NCBI RefSeq assembly: GCF_014698845.1
Contig: NZ_JACJTV010000043.1
Location: 1-38,520 of the forward strand
Length of the DNA: 38,520 nucleotides
DNA from: Coleofasciculus sp. FACHB-1120
GTDB lineage: Bacteria; Cyanobacteriota; Cyanobacteriia; Cyanobacteriales; FACHB-T130
Reading direction: 5' to 3'
Below are positions 24,816 through 32,822 of this stretch, piece after piece (the stretch's first letter is position 1; the number at the start of each line of letters is the position of its first letter). The translations under genes and the position numbers were made by a program. Under the pieces are notes generated by a model. The model saw nothing but the letters and a program-made list of their open reading frames with translations. It was not told the origin of the DNA and made no database searches.

Positions 24816-25151
24816 CTAATTTTGACTGGGTGGAGGCGTGCGATTCGTCAAGCGTTGAAAGACGATTTGGATCGCTAAGGCGACTAGACCAACCGCCACT
24901 AAGGCAAAGATGGAGGTTGCCAGCGTGCTGACGCCTACAACGAGGGTGCGAACAGCGATCGCAATATTGATGGTCGTTACATTATCTGAGTGGATGGGCT
25001 TGGCGGCAAAGCTTTGAGCAATTGAAGTGGTCAGGAAATAACAACCCGTTGCCATTGCTCCTGCGATCAACGCACCACTCAAACAGCGCAGAGGACTCGT
25101 GGGCGTTTGAACTGGGACTGGTGGGTTAGGTGTGGTGTTCGGATTATTCAT
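24816..25151 (-). CDS. DUF3082-like small membrane protein (111 aa)
   Basis: The N terminus is Pro/Thr/Asn-rich (MNNPNTTPNPPVPVQTPTSP). Two hydrophobic segments follow, LSGALIAGAMATGCYFLTTS (about 24-44) and a longer one from about 65 to 98. The segment INIAIAVRTLVVGVSTLATSIFALVAVGL matches my memory of the cyanobacterial DUF3082 family. Function is unknown. It starts 52 bp after the ispE stop on the same strand, an association that fits a shared transcript. Confidence 0.75.
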   Translation of the reverse strand: MNNPNTTPNPPVPVQTPTSPLRCLSGALIAGAMATGCYFLTTSIAQSFAAKPIHSDNVTTINIAIAVRTLVVGVSTLATSIFALVAVGLVALAIQIVFQRLTNRTPPPSQN

Positions 25152-25203
25152 AGGTTAATTGAGCCATTCGCAATTAGGGATTGATGATGAACATTTAGCT
25201 CGA

Positions 25204-26151
25204 TCAATGTGGAACAACCTGAATCCCAGCGGTGGTAAACGGTGCTACCCACAAATCTAAATTGGGTTCGGGGATTGACTTTCTCACGTGCTGCTGTACT
25301 TGTTGTGCCTTGGCTTCCGATTCCGAGAGAGCAAACACGGTTGGCCCCGATCCCGACATCATTGCCCCTAAAACCCCCGCTTCATAGAACGCTTCCCGCA
25401 GCCGCAGCACTTGGGGATACTCCGGCAATACGACTTTTTCTAAGTCATTGTGCAGTAATTGACCGATTCTCACCTGATCTTTCTTGAAGATGGCGTTAAC
25501 CATCGATCCAGAATGTACCCGTTGTCTGCGGGCCTCCAAACTATCAGCATCAGAAACGTAGGTACTAATATACTTCTGCCGGTAAGTTTGATAAGCCCAG
25601 GGTGTAGATACTGCAAGGTTGCGGTATTTGCCCAATACCACCCAGGGATGCTCCAAGTTAGGGAGGGGAGAGAGTTGTTCGCCTCGCCCTGTTGCCAACG
25701 CTGTCCCCCCCGCGACGCAAAAGGGGACATCTGAGCCAATTTTTGCTGCCAGTTCTTGCAATTCCGACTGCGTGAGTCCTAGATGCCACAGCAAGTCCAT
25801 TCCCATTAAAACAGCAGCCGCATTGCTCGATCCCCCTGCTAATCCTGCTCCCACGGGGATTCGTTTGTTGACAATAATCTCGACACCCCCGTACTGGGCA
25901 AAAGCTTGGGGAAATTCTACCGCCATCAATTCTGCTGCGCGGTAGGCAAGGTTGCTTTTGTCTGACGGCACTAGGGGATGATCGCAGTGAACTTGGATGG
26001 ATTCAGTGCTGAGCGATCGCAAACCAATTTGATCGGTCAGACCAACGCTTTGCAGCACCATCGCCAGTTCGTGATAACCATCCGGGCGATCGCCGATAAT
26101 TTCTAGATACAGATTAATTTTGGCTGGGGAAATCAGGGTATAGGAACGCAT
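25204..26151 (-). CDS. ispE: 4-diphosphocytidyl-2-C-methyl-D-erythritol kinase
   Basis: IspE phosphorylates CDP-methylerythritol in the MEP isoprenoid pathway. The 315-residue GHMP kinase has SPAKINLYLEIIGDRPDGYHE at the N terminus, the ATP-binding motif PVGAGLAGGSSNAAAVL near residue 93, GSDVPFCVAGGTALATGRGE, and the C-terminal MMSGSGPTVFAL. The ATG at 26151 gives the normal N terminus; a GTG at 26178 would add nine residues. It is downstream of rsmA on the same strand (94-bp gap), a frequent bacterial neighbour pair. Confidence 0.96.
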   Translation of the reverse strand: MRSYTLISPAKINLYLEIIGDRPDGYHELAMVLQSVGLTDQIGLRSLSTESIQVHCDHPLVPSDKSNLAYRAAELMAVEFPQAFAQYGGVEIIVNKRIPVGAGLAGGSSNAAAVLMGMDLLWHLGLTQSELQELAAKIGSDVPFCVAGGTALATGRGEQLSPLPNLEHPWVVLGKYRNLAVSTPWAYQTYRQKYISTYVSDADSLEARRQRVHSGSMVNAIFKKDQVRIGQLLHNDLEKVVLPEYPQVLRLREAFYEAGVLGAMMSGSGPTVFALSESEAKAQQVQQHVRKSIPEPNLDLWVAPFTTAGIQVVPH

Positions 26152-26245
26152 TAGGGTTTTACAGATATATGCCCACAAGCTCTCATACTTAAGCTATACA
26201 AACGAAATCTGACGAGAGCAGGCTTAGTCAAACAAGTAGATACTT

Positions 26246-27097
26246 TTAGTCCGCAGGCTTGAGCAAATTACTCAGGGCAACCCATTGGCTAAGACCCAGG
26301 TCTTCGGCGCGGGCTTGAGGGTTTACTTCTAATTGTTCCAGTATTTGGGTGAGGCGATCGCGCTCAACCACACTTTTCAGATTATTTCGCAACATTTTGC
26401 GCTTTTCGGCAAAACCGAGCTTGACCAAATTCTCTAGGTGCTTGGGGTTCTGGGCAGGCGGTTCTATCAATCGCGGACGCAGCCGCACCACCGCTGAATC
26501 TACTTTGGGCGGTGGATAAAATGCTCCTGCTGGCACAATACAGATTAACTCGCACTCTGCCAAATACTGCACTCGCACGCTTAATGCCCCAAAATGTTTG
26601 GTGCCTGGTTTGGCATAAAGCCTTTGTGCGACTTCTTTTTGCACCAGCAGCACGATGGAATCAAACGGCTTAGCGGCTGGCTGGGCAATTGTACCTAACA
26701 ACTTTTCCAGAATCGGGCCGGTGATGTTGTAAGGAATATTGGCAACAACTTTATTGGGATTTTGGAAGGCTGGAAAAGGGGCGAGTTGAGCGTCTAAGTC
26801 GAATGAAAGGAAATCGCCTTGCAAAAGTAAAAAATGATCGACTTTACCTAATTGTTTAGCCAGGAGTTGACATAAATCGCGGTCAATTTCAACCGCAACA
26901 ACAGATTGAGCTAAAGGTAATAAGCGGCGAGTCAGGATGCCGGTGCCGGGGCCAATTTCTAAGACCCGTGAAGCGGAGCGCTCGCCCTCAGGCGAATCGC
27001 TGGTGGATAACTCCGCTGCGGCGACAATTTGATTGAGCGCCTTGTCACTCCGCAGCCAGTGTTGAGCAAATTGTTTTCGAGGTTGAGGCGATCGCAT
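26246..27097 (-). CDS. rsmA: 16S rRNA (adenine(1518)-N(6)/adenine(1519)-N(6)) dimethyltransferase
   Basis: RsmA (KsgA) dimethylates two adjacent adenosines in helix 45 of 16S rRNA during 30S maturation. From the ATG at 27097 the 283-residue protein begins MRSPQPRKQFAQHWLRS. It has the SAM motif VLEIGPGTGILTRRLLP, the acidic post-I loop VAVEIDRDLC, and the catalytic NIPYNITGPIL. The frame is open 65 codons further upstream, but those residues are not family-like and would overlap the start region of the divergent AIM24 gene. It is followed by ispE. Confidence 0.95.
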   Translation of the reverse strand: MRSPQPRKQFAQHWLRSDKALNQIVAAAELSTSDSPEGERSASRVLEIGPGTGILTRRLLPLAQSVVAVEIDRDLCQLLAKQLGKVDHFLLLQGDFLSFDLDAQLAPFPAFQNPNKVVANIPYNITGPILEKLLGTIAQPAAKPFDSIVLLVQKEVAQRLYAKPGTKHFGALSVRVQYLAECELICIVPAGAFYPPPKVDSAVVRLRPRLIEPPAQNPKHLENLVKLGFAEKRKMLRNNLKSVVERDRLTQILEQLEVNPQARAEDLGLSQWVALSNLLKPAD

Positions 27098-27309
27098 GGA
27101 GGAAAGGATGCTTTTACAGTCTTCCTTCCAACCTACCACGCGGTCAAGTTGCTGCTTCCCCAAAGCTAAATAATGCCCTAAATTCAGAGTCAATCCGTCC
27201 CCGTCGCCCCGGCTCGACTTGTTGCTTTTTCTTAAAAAAATCTGGATACCGGAAAAACTTCTGCCAGACTTGTATAAGTTTGCATCCTCCACAAGCAGGA
27301 GATTTATCA

Positions 27310-27975
27310 GTGAAGTACGAAATTCGCTATAAACCAGCCTTCGCCTCTATTTTTGTGATCCTGAATCCGGGTGATAGCCTCACTGCTGAGGCGGGAGCTA
27401 TGACCAGTATGGATGCCAAATTGTCGATAAAGATGGAATTTTCAGGGGGTTTAATCTCCGGATTGCTAAAGAAATTCTTTGGTGGGGAATCCCTTTTTGT
27501 GAATGTCTTTACCAACAATACACAGCAACCTCTGAATTTAGTATTAACTCAATCTACTATTGGCGATATTGCTTGTATTGACTTGCGGGGCGGACGAGAA
27601 ATTTGCTTTCAACCAGGTGCTTATATTGCCCATAGCCCAGGCGTGAATATGGGAGTTCAGTGGGCAGGTTTCAAGAGCTGGATCTCAGGAGAAGGCCTGT
27701 TTAAGCTGAAGTTAAGCGGTCAAGGTCAGGTGTTTTTTGGTGCTTATGGCGGCATCATTCAAAAACGGATAACTGGAGAATTTGTGGTTGATAGCGGTCA
27801 CTTAGTTGCCTACGAACCTGGCATCAAAATGAATGTTGGGCTGGCTGGTGGCTTGCTTGGTTCTGTCACGTCGGGGGAAGGATTAGTCAACCGACTGACT
27901 GGGCAAGGCGAAATTTATTTACAATCTCGCAGTGTTGGCGGTTTGGTTGGGTATTTACGTCCTAAATTCCGTTAA
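27310..27975 (+). CDS. AIM24 family protein, copy 1
   Basis: This 221-residue protein (GTG start, with AGGAG 8 bases upstream) has the AIM24/TIGR00266 pattern: YEIRYKPAFASIFVILNPGDSLTAEAGAM, then GGLISGLLKKFFGGESLFVN, GEGLFKLKLSGQGQVFFGAYGGI, and a GEGLVNRLTGQGEIYLQSR ending. The family is rich in beta strands and Gly, shares its name with a yeast mitochondrial inner-membrane factor, and has no established bacterial function. It is divergent from rsmA and is the first of three tandem paralogues. A TTG start at 27280 was not used. Confidence 0.9.
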   Translation: MKYEIRYKPAFASIFVILNPGDSLTAEAGAMTSMDAKLSIKMEFSGGLISGLLKKFFGGESLFVNVFTNNTQQPLNLVLTQSTIGDIACIDLRGGREICFQPGAYIAHSPGVNMGVQWAGFKSWISGEGLFKLKLSGQGQVFFGAYGGIIQKRITGEFVVDSGHLVAYEPGIKMNVGLAGGLLGSVTSGEGLVNRLTGQGEIYLQSRSVGGLVGYLRPKFR

Positions 27976-28040
27976 CAAAAAGCTAATCGTAATAGTTTTT
28001 TCCTAATTGCTGAGTGCATAAATCAAGAGGATTTTAAGCG

Positions 28041-28718
28041 ATGGATGTGGAAGTTTTACATCAACCGGACAGTGCGATCGCTCGCGTTACTCTCAGTGCC
28101 GGTGAAGAATTAGTCGCAGAAGCTGGCAGGATGATTGCCATGAGCGGTTATATCAATGCCAGTACGACTTTACGGCAAGGGAAAGGCGGCGGAATTTTAG
28201 GCGGACTGAAACGCATGGTTGCTGGTGAGTCGCTGTTTTTGAGCGTTTTTCGCTCTCCTACGGCTGGCGGCGAAGTATTTTTAGCTCCCAAATTGATGGG
28301 CGATATTTTACTTTATCAAATGACTGGATCTGGGCTGGTTGTCCAATCTGCTTCTTACCTTGCTAGTGAGTCAGATGTTGATATTGAGTTAGGATTTCAA
28401 GGCTTAAAATCTTTGTTTTCTGGTGAATCAATTTTTTGGTTAAATGTCAGCGGTCATGGCTCTGTTTTGCTTTCTTCTTTTGGGGCAATTTATGAAATTC
28501 CTGTAAATGGTGAATATATCGTTGATACCGGGCATATTGTGGCATTTGAGAAAAGCCTGAAGTTTGAAATTAGAAAAGCAACTTCCAGTTTAATTGGTTC
28601 CTTTTTGGGCGGAGAAGGATTGGTTTGCTGGTTTCAAGGGCAAGGCCGAGTGTTTTGCCAAACTCACAATCCGGGTGCCTTTGGGGTGCTAGTTGGTTCT
28701 CAGCTTCCGCCGCGATAA
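28041..28718 (+). CDS. AIM24 family protein, copy 2
   Basis: The 225-residue product is a paralogue of its neighbours. Shared motifs are AGEELVAEAGRMIAMSG, GGGILGGLKRMVAGESLFLSVF, GESIFWLNVSGHGSVLLSSFGAIYEIPVNGEYIVDTGHIVAFE, and GGEGLVCWFQGQGRVFCQT. Relative to copy 1 it lacks the KYEIRYKP start and instead begins MDVEVLHQPDSAIARV. The gap to copy 1 is 65 bp and to copy 3 is 78 bp, so one transcript is likely. Confidence 0.9.
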   Translation: MDVEVLHQPDSAIARVTLSAGEELVAEAGRMIAMSGYINASTTLRQGKGGGILGGLKRMVAGESLFLSVFRSPTAGGEVFLAPKLMGDILLYQMTGSGLVVQSASYLASESDVDIELGFQGLKSLFSGESIFWLNVSGHGSVLLSSFGAIYEIPVNGEYIVDTGHIVAFEKSLKFEIRKATSSLIGSFLGGEGLVCWFQGQGRVFCQTHNPGAFGVLVGSQLPPR

Positions 28719-28796
28719 AGAATGGCAATTTGTCATTGATAAATGGATTTTGAACAATTATTCAATCCTTGAATTAGGAATTAGCAAAGGATAATT

Positions 28797-29492
28797 ATGA
28801 ATGAGATTGCTTACGAAATCGAGCATTCCCCTGCCTATGCTTCCCTGCGCCTCGACTTACAAGCAAATCAAACTGTCTTAGTAGAATCGGGGGCAATGGC
28901 GGCAATGGATACTTGCATTAAAATGAAGTCCAAAGTCAAAGGTGGCTTAATGCAAGGGATCGGTCGGATGCTAGGCGGAGAATCTTTATTTTTGAGTGAA
29001 TTTACCGCTGAAGGAAGGGCAGGACAACTCTATGTTTCGCCAGGAGTCCCTGGAGACATTCAGCATTACTACCTGAGTGGCAATGGATTGATGGTGCAAT
29101 CTTCGGGTTTTGTGGCAGCGAATCCGAATGTCGAAATTGATACTAAGTTTCAGGGTTTTAAAGGCTTCTTTAGTGGGGAGTCGTTGTTTTTACTGAGAGC
29201 AACAGGTCAAGGAGATATCTGGTTTAGTTCTTATGGGGCGATTGTAGAAATTCCAGTTGCTGGTGATTATGTAGTAGATACGGGCTATATTGTGGCGTTT
29301 GAAGACTCGTTACAATACAAGGTTGAAATGTTGGGAGGCTTGTCATTTAAAGGGCTGAGAACTGGAATTTTGGGCGGGGAAGGATTAGTTTGTCGCTTCC
29401 AGGGTAAAGGACGTTTATGGATTCAGTCGCGTGAGCTTTATGCACTGGTAAATTTCTTGAATCCGTTCCGTCCAGTGAAGAGTAGTAACTAA
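28797..29492 (+). CDS. AIM24 family protein, copy 3
   Basis: The 231-residue product begins MNEIAYEIEHSPAYASLRLDL, resembling copy 1. Its middle, GGLMQGIGRMLGGESLFLSEF and GESLFLLRATGQGDIWFSSYGAIVEIPVAGDYVVDTGYIVAFE, is closer to copy 2. GGEGLVCRFQGKGRLWIQSR closes the fold. An AAAGGA precedes the ATG. Three non-identical adjacent copies suggest old duplications and perhaps a hetero-oligomer, which is inference. Confidence 0.9.
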   Translation: MNEIAYEIEHSPAYASLRLDLQANQTVLVESGAMAAMDTCIKMKSKVKGGLMQGIGRMLGGESLFLSEFTAEGRAGQLYVSPGVPGDIQHYYLSGNGLMVQSSGFVAANPNVEIDTKFQGFKGFFSGESLFLLRATGQGDIWFSSYGAIVEIPVAGDYVVDTGYIVAFEDSLQYKVEMLGGLSFKGLRTGILGGEGLVCRFQGKGRLWIQSRELYALVNFLNPFRPVKSSN

Positions 29493-29835
29493 GCTAAATA
29501 TTGCTGTAACTGCATGAAATAGAACTTTTAGATAGCGGCATTATATCGGTTCTCATTGGAGTGCAATATAGACTCGGAACCTCACCCCCAACCCCTCTCC
29601 GTTCACGGAGAGGGGAGAATGGAGAATATGGAACCTTTGGGTGAATGGGGAGGAGAAGCAGGGGTGGGGTGAAACTGTACTGCATTTAATAGAGAATTGC
29701 GATCGCTCGCTGAGATAACGAGCGATCGCGTGTAGGTAACTTACGATGCAAGTTTAGAAGGGAAGGCCAATGCATTGCTATACCAGATACAACTTGGCAA
29801 TGCAGTAACAATAGCGTTTTTGGAGCAAGCCTGAA
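29493..29835. other. Intergenic region with two repeat elements
   Basis: The gap contains an AACCCCTCTCC/GGAGAGGGG palindrome at about 29590-29613, a common cyanobacterial intergenic element, and the HIP1-bearing hairpin listed separately. No coding sequence was accepted. The promoter for the M48 protease gene should lie in the right-hand part. Confidence 0.5.
29699..29729. repeat. 11-bp perfect inverted repeat containing two HIP1 octamers
   Basis: GCGATCGCTCG (29699-29709) and CGAGCGATCGC (29719-29729) flank a 9-nt loop. Each arm contains the HIP1 octamer GCGATCGC. It may mark the 3' end of the AIM24 transcript. Confidence 0.9.
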
Positions 29836-30657
29836 GTGTCTGGAACTGCAACATCGAGCGATCGCAACCCACCTCCCAATAACCGTCAGTTACTGATTCT
29901 CTTAGGGCTGTTTATTGGATTTATCGTCGGCGTTATTTGGCTGCTGGGGTTGTTTATTAATAGCTTGGTATGGGTAATTCCTCCCAGCGTAGAGCGACAG
30001 TTGGGTGCCGTCATTGTCCCGGCTTATGAGCGCTTGGCGAAACCCTCACCGGCTCAAGATACCCTCAATCAGCTGCTCGATAGGCTGGAGACAAAGTTGC
30101 CTTCTGAGCAGCGCCAAGAGCGAGATTATCGGGTGCTATATGTTCCGGATAATACGGTGAATGCGCTGGCGCTACCGGGCGATCGCATTATCATCTATGC
30201 CGGGTTGCTGAAACAGACGGAATCGGAAAATGAGCTGATGATGGTGTTGGGGCATGAGTTGGGGCATTTCGCCCACCGCGATCATCTACGGGCATTGGTG
30301 CGACAGCTACTGTTACCCATTGCGATCGCGACTGTCTTTGGGGATGCTGGTGGGTTATCATCGGCTGCGGCGAGCGGTGTTCAAGCTGTTAGCAGTTCCC
30401 GATTCTCTCAATCTCAGGAATCTGAGGCGGATGAGTTTGGCTTAACATTGTTGCAACAAACTTACGGTCATGTCGCGGGTGCAACCGACTTTTTTGCCCG
30501 AATGAGTCGCAAAAGTGGTGCAGGCTTTGATTTTTTGACCTCCCATCCTGCCCCTGGTAGGCGCGTTAAAGAATTGCAGCACTTAATTGAGCAGCGGAAT
30601 TATCCCGTACAAGAGCGATCGCCTTTACCGGAAACGCTGATAAATCTGGAAAAATAG
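29836..30657 (+). CDS. M48 family metallopeptidase
   Basis: This 273-residue zinc protease carries one N-terminal membrane span (LLILLGLFIGFIVGVIWLLG, about 19-38). The catalytic motif HELGHFAHRDH lies near residue 140, and the third zinc ligand is in ESEADEFG near 197. The ending LTSHPAPGRRVKEL is typical of M48 members. It is expected to be membrane-anchored with an exposed protease domain acting on misfolded or membrane-associated proteins. The start is a GTG at 29836 with GGAG about 12 bases upstream, a rather long spacing. Confidence 0.9.
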   Translation: MSGTATSSDRNPPPNNRQLLILLGLFIGFIVGVIWLLGLFINSLVWVIPPSVERQLGAVIVPAYERLAKPSPAQDTLNQLLDRLETKLPSEQRQERDYRVLYVPDNTVNALALPGDRIIIYAGLLKQTESENELMMVLGHELGHFAHRDHLRALVRQLLLPIAIATVFGDAGGLSSAAASGVQAVSSSRFSQSQESEADEFGLTLLQQTYGHVAGATDFFARMSRKSGAGFDFLTSHPAPGRRVKELQHLIEQRNYPVQERSPLPETLINLEK

Positions 30658-30675
30658 TCGCCCCTTCCCTACATA

Positions 30676-30711
30676 GCTTGTTTCTCCGGCGGGATGGAAA
30701 GAGAAGCAAGC
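30676..30711. terminator. Stem-loop after the M48 gene
   Basis: GCTTGTTTCTC (30676-30686) pairs with GAGAAGCAAGC (30701-30711) with one G-T pair and a 14-nt loop. It lies 19 bp after the protease stop, so a role at the 3' end is likely, although no T-run follows. Confidence 0.5.
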
Positions 30712-30722
30712 CATCTTCAAAG

Positions 30723-30745
30723 CCCCTCTGGGCGTCGCAGAGGGG
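30723..30745. terminator. Stem-loop between convergent genes
   Basis: CCCCTCTG (30723-30730) and CAGAGGGG (30738-30745) form an 8-bp stem, extended by G-T and A-T pairs, with TTT on the plus-strand side. It sits between the M48 gene and the convergent coiled-coil gene and may end both transcripts. Confidence 0.55.
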
Positions 30746-30765
30746 TTTGGGGAGTTTCTCACGTC

Positions 30766-31278
30766 TCACACGACTTGATTCGTAATCATCCACACAGTGC
30801 TATCTGAGCGGACGTAGGGAACCGAAATTTTGCTGAATCCAGTAATGAAAGGTCTGTTGTACAACTTCCAATAACTGGGGCTAATCTCATCAGCGATCGC
30901 TTTGAGCGCTTGCACTTCCTGCTCCAGTTCCTCTGCTAGTTCGTTAATTCGTTCGGCGCGCTCCTGGGCGCGTTGTTTACCTTCTTCTACCTGCTCTAGG
31001 AGAGGATCTTGGGTTCGCCCCTGCAATAATTGTTGCAATCCTTGCGATCGCCCGATCTCCTTCAATTTAGTTTCCAAGGCAGCGATTGCATCGTCAATTC
31101 CCTTGACTTCAGCAGAGATTTGTGCTGTTTCTCTAGCATGACGACGATAAGCTTCAACAATCGCTTCTGGCGTGTTATAGCTTGGCAATACGGGATCGAC
31201 TTTCAGGATAGAGCGTTCTTCTTTGAGCGCCTCAATCTGAGTGCGAATTGCTTCAATTTCTACTTGCATCGGCTCCAT
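30766..31278 (-). CDS. Coiled-coil hypothetical protein (170 aa)
   Basis: The protein is charged and helical. Residues about 3-25 (VEIEAIRTQIEALKEERS), 45-80 and 95-135 (QRAQERAERINELAEELEQEVQALK) have heptad character. The C-terminal 40 residues (SPSYWKLYNRPFITGFSKISVPYV) are not helical and are likely the specific part. No family name is known to me. There is no signal peptide. A second ATG three codons later (MQVEIE) is possible. It is convergent with the M48 gene. Confidence 0.65.
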   Translation of the reverse strand: MEPMQVEIEAIRTQIEALKEERSILKVDPVLPSYNTPEAIVEAYRRHARETAQISAEVKGIDDAIAALETKLKEIGRSQGLQQLLQGRTQDPLLEQVEEGKQRAQERAERINELAEELEQEVQALKAIADEISPSYWKLYNRPFITGFSKISVPYVRSDSTVWMITNQVV

Positions 31279-31390
31279 AATTACTTACCTAACTTAGGCG
31301 AATGGTTGCGTAAAACTTCTGGCATTTTGTGGATTAATTGACAGGATGGCACTTACTCAACATTAATTCCCACCCTCGTTGACCTAACTT

Positions 31391-31816
31391 ATGTTGAACT
31401 GGATGAGTCCTAAACAGAAAGCAAATTTGTTTTTAGCTATTGCCACAATTTTAAGTATGGGAATAGGATTGCTAACTGTGTCAATGCCTGCTTTAGCCGA
31501 TATGACGACGAGTAACTGGAGCGAATGGATTGAAATCAATGAAACCAACACTGCCAGCCGAGTGATTAATCGGAGAGACGATATTAGCCAGAACAACTGT
31601 CTGAGTAATGCGCTTGAATTCCTGAAAAGCAGTAATGCCAAAGAGACAGGAGTTATCACAGAATCAGCTTACGGACGATTTGGCAATCTGTCAGCTTATT
31701 TGATTTGTGCGCCTGAAGGGGATAAAGTTCTCGTTTTTGTTTCAGGACCTAGAAACAAATCCCTACAAATTCAGCAGTTACGCAAAAATTTGACTGATAA
31801 ATTCAGGAAATATTAG
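31391..31816 (+). CDS. Secreted hypothetical protein (141 aa)
   Basis: A signal peptide (hydrophobic about 11-33, cleavage probably after MPALA) precedes a 105-residue mature domain. The domain has SNWSEWIEINETNTASRVINRRDDISQNNC and a second Cys in AYLICAPEGDKVLVFVSGP. The two cysteines could form a disulfide. The family is not recognised. The gene overlaps the end of convergent thrB by 14 bp, so the last four residues and stop are shared with the thrB 3' end on the other strand. Confidence 0.6.
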   Translation: MLNWMSPKQKANLFLAIATILSMGIGLLTVSMPALADMTTSNWSEWIEINETNTASRVINRRDDISQNNCLSNALEFLKSSNAKETGVITESAYGRFGNLSAYLICAPEGDKVLVFVSGPRNKSLQIQQLRKNLTDKFRKY

Positions 31817-32768
31817 AGGTTTTCGCGCCGTGAGTGTCAATCGAGAGTGATCGCACTTGTGCCATAATTCCTTCATCCTTCCAAGCCGCCGCCATTACCT
31901 CCACAACTGTCGGTGCCAACGCCTTCTCTACTAAAGCTAATAAAGTTGGCCCCGCACCACTAATCACCATCCCGAAAGCACCAGCTGCCATTGCTGCCGA
32001 ATGGACAGCATCATATCCTTGAATCAATGCTGTCCGATAAGGCTGATGGATTCGGTCTTGCATCGCAACTCGCAACCAGTCACCCCTGCCGGTTTCCAAC
32101 CCTCGCAACAATAAACCCAGATGAGCCGTATTAAAAATTGCATCGGCGCGACTGTACTGAGTTGGTAAAACCCGCCGCGCTTCTTCCGTCGAAAGTTCAA
32201 AATCTGGAATCGCTACCACCGGCACAATCTCAGAATGCCAAGGAATCTCACAAATTTCCCATTCTTCTTTGAGTTCTCCGTGTCTATGCGGTTCGTCAAT
32301 CAAACCCGTCGCTGCCAGACGACACCCCCCCAACAGTGCTGGAACCACATTATCAGGATGTCCTTCCAGAGCGATCGCAATTCTGCTCACCTCATTTTCA
32401 TCTAGAGGGGCCCCAGCCAGACAGTTCGCACCCACCAAACCTCCCACAATTGCCGTTGCCGAACTCCCCAAGCCTCTTGCCAGCGGTACACCCAATTCGA
32501 TCTCAATCTGCACAGGCGGTGGCGTCTTCCCGATATGTTCGTACAATTTCACGAATGACTGGTAAACCAGATTATCAGCACCCGTGTTGACTCGTGCGGC
32601 TTCTGTACCCTCAACCGTAATGCTGAGTAGTGTTGCAGCATCCGCTTCCAGGCGGGTGAACTTGAACTGGTTGTACAGCGCTAAAGCTGCGCCTATACAA
32701 TCAAAACCCGGCCCCAAGTTAGCAGTTGTGGCTGGAACGCTGACGGTAACGCTAGAAACAGGATGCAT
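31803..32768 (-). CDS. thrB: Homoserine kinase
   Basis: ThrB phosphorylates homoserine on the way to threonine. The 321-residue GHMP kinase has VSVPATTANLGPGFDCIGAAL at the N terminus and the ATP motif PLARGLGSSATAIVGGLVGAN near residue 93. It also has EGHPDNVVPALLGG and GMVISGAGPTLLAL. Length is normal. No thrA or thrC is adjacent. It overlaps the secreted protein gene by 14 bp in a tail-to-tail arrangement. Confidence 0.96.
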   Translation of the reverse strand: MHPVSSVTVSVPATTANLGPGFDCIGAALALYNQFKFTRLEADAATLLSITVEGTEAARVNTGADNLVYQSFVKLYEHIGKTPPPVQIEIELGVPLARGLGSSATAIVGGLVGANCLAGAPLDENEVSRIAIALEGHPDNVVPALLGGCRLAATGLIDEPHRHGELKEEWEICEIPWHSEIVPVVAIPDFELSTEEARRVLPTQYSRADAIFNTAHLGLLLRGLETGRGDWLRVAMQDRIHQPYRTALIQGYDAVHSAAMAAGAFGMVISGAGPTLLALVEKALAPTVVEVMAAAWKDEGIMAQVRSLSIDTHGAKTSNIS

Positions 32769-32822
32769 CTCAACTTGGCGAAATAGACTATTTATAGACT
32801 TTACCGTTTAACAGTCTGCTGT

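Noticed and set aside
27098-27292. 65-codon N-terminal extension of rsmA
   Set aside because: The residues are not family-like, and the ATG at 27097 gives the standard KsgA start; the extension would fill the divergent promoter.
27280-27309. TTG start for the first AIM24 gene
   Set aside because: The GTG at 27310 has a good AGGAG and gives the family N terminus.
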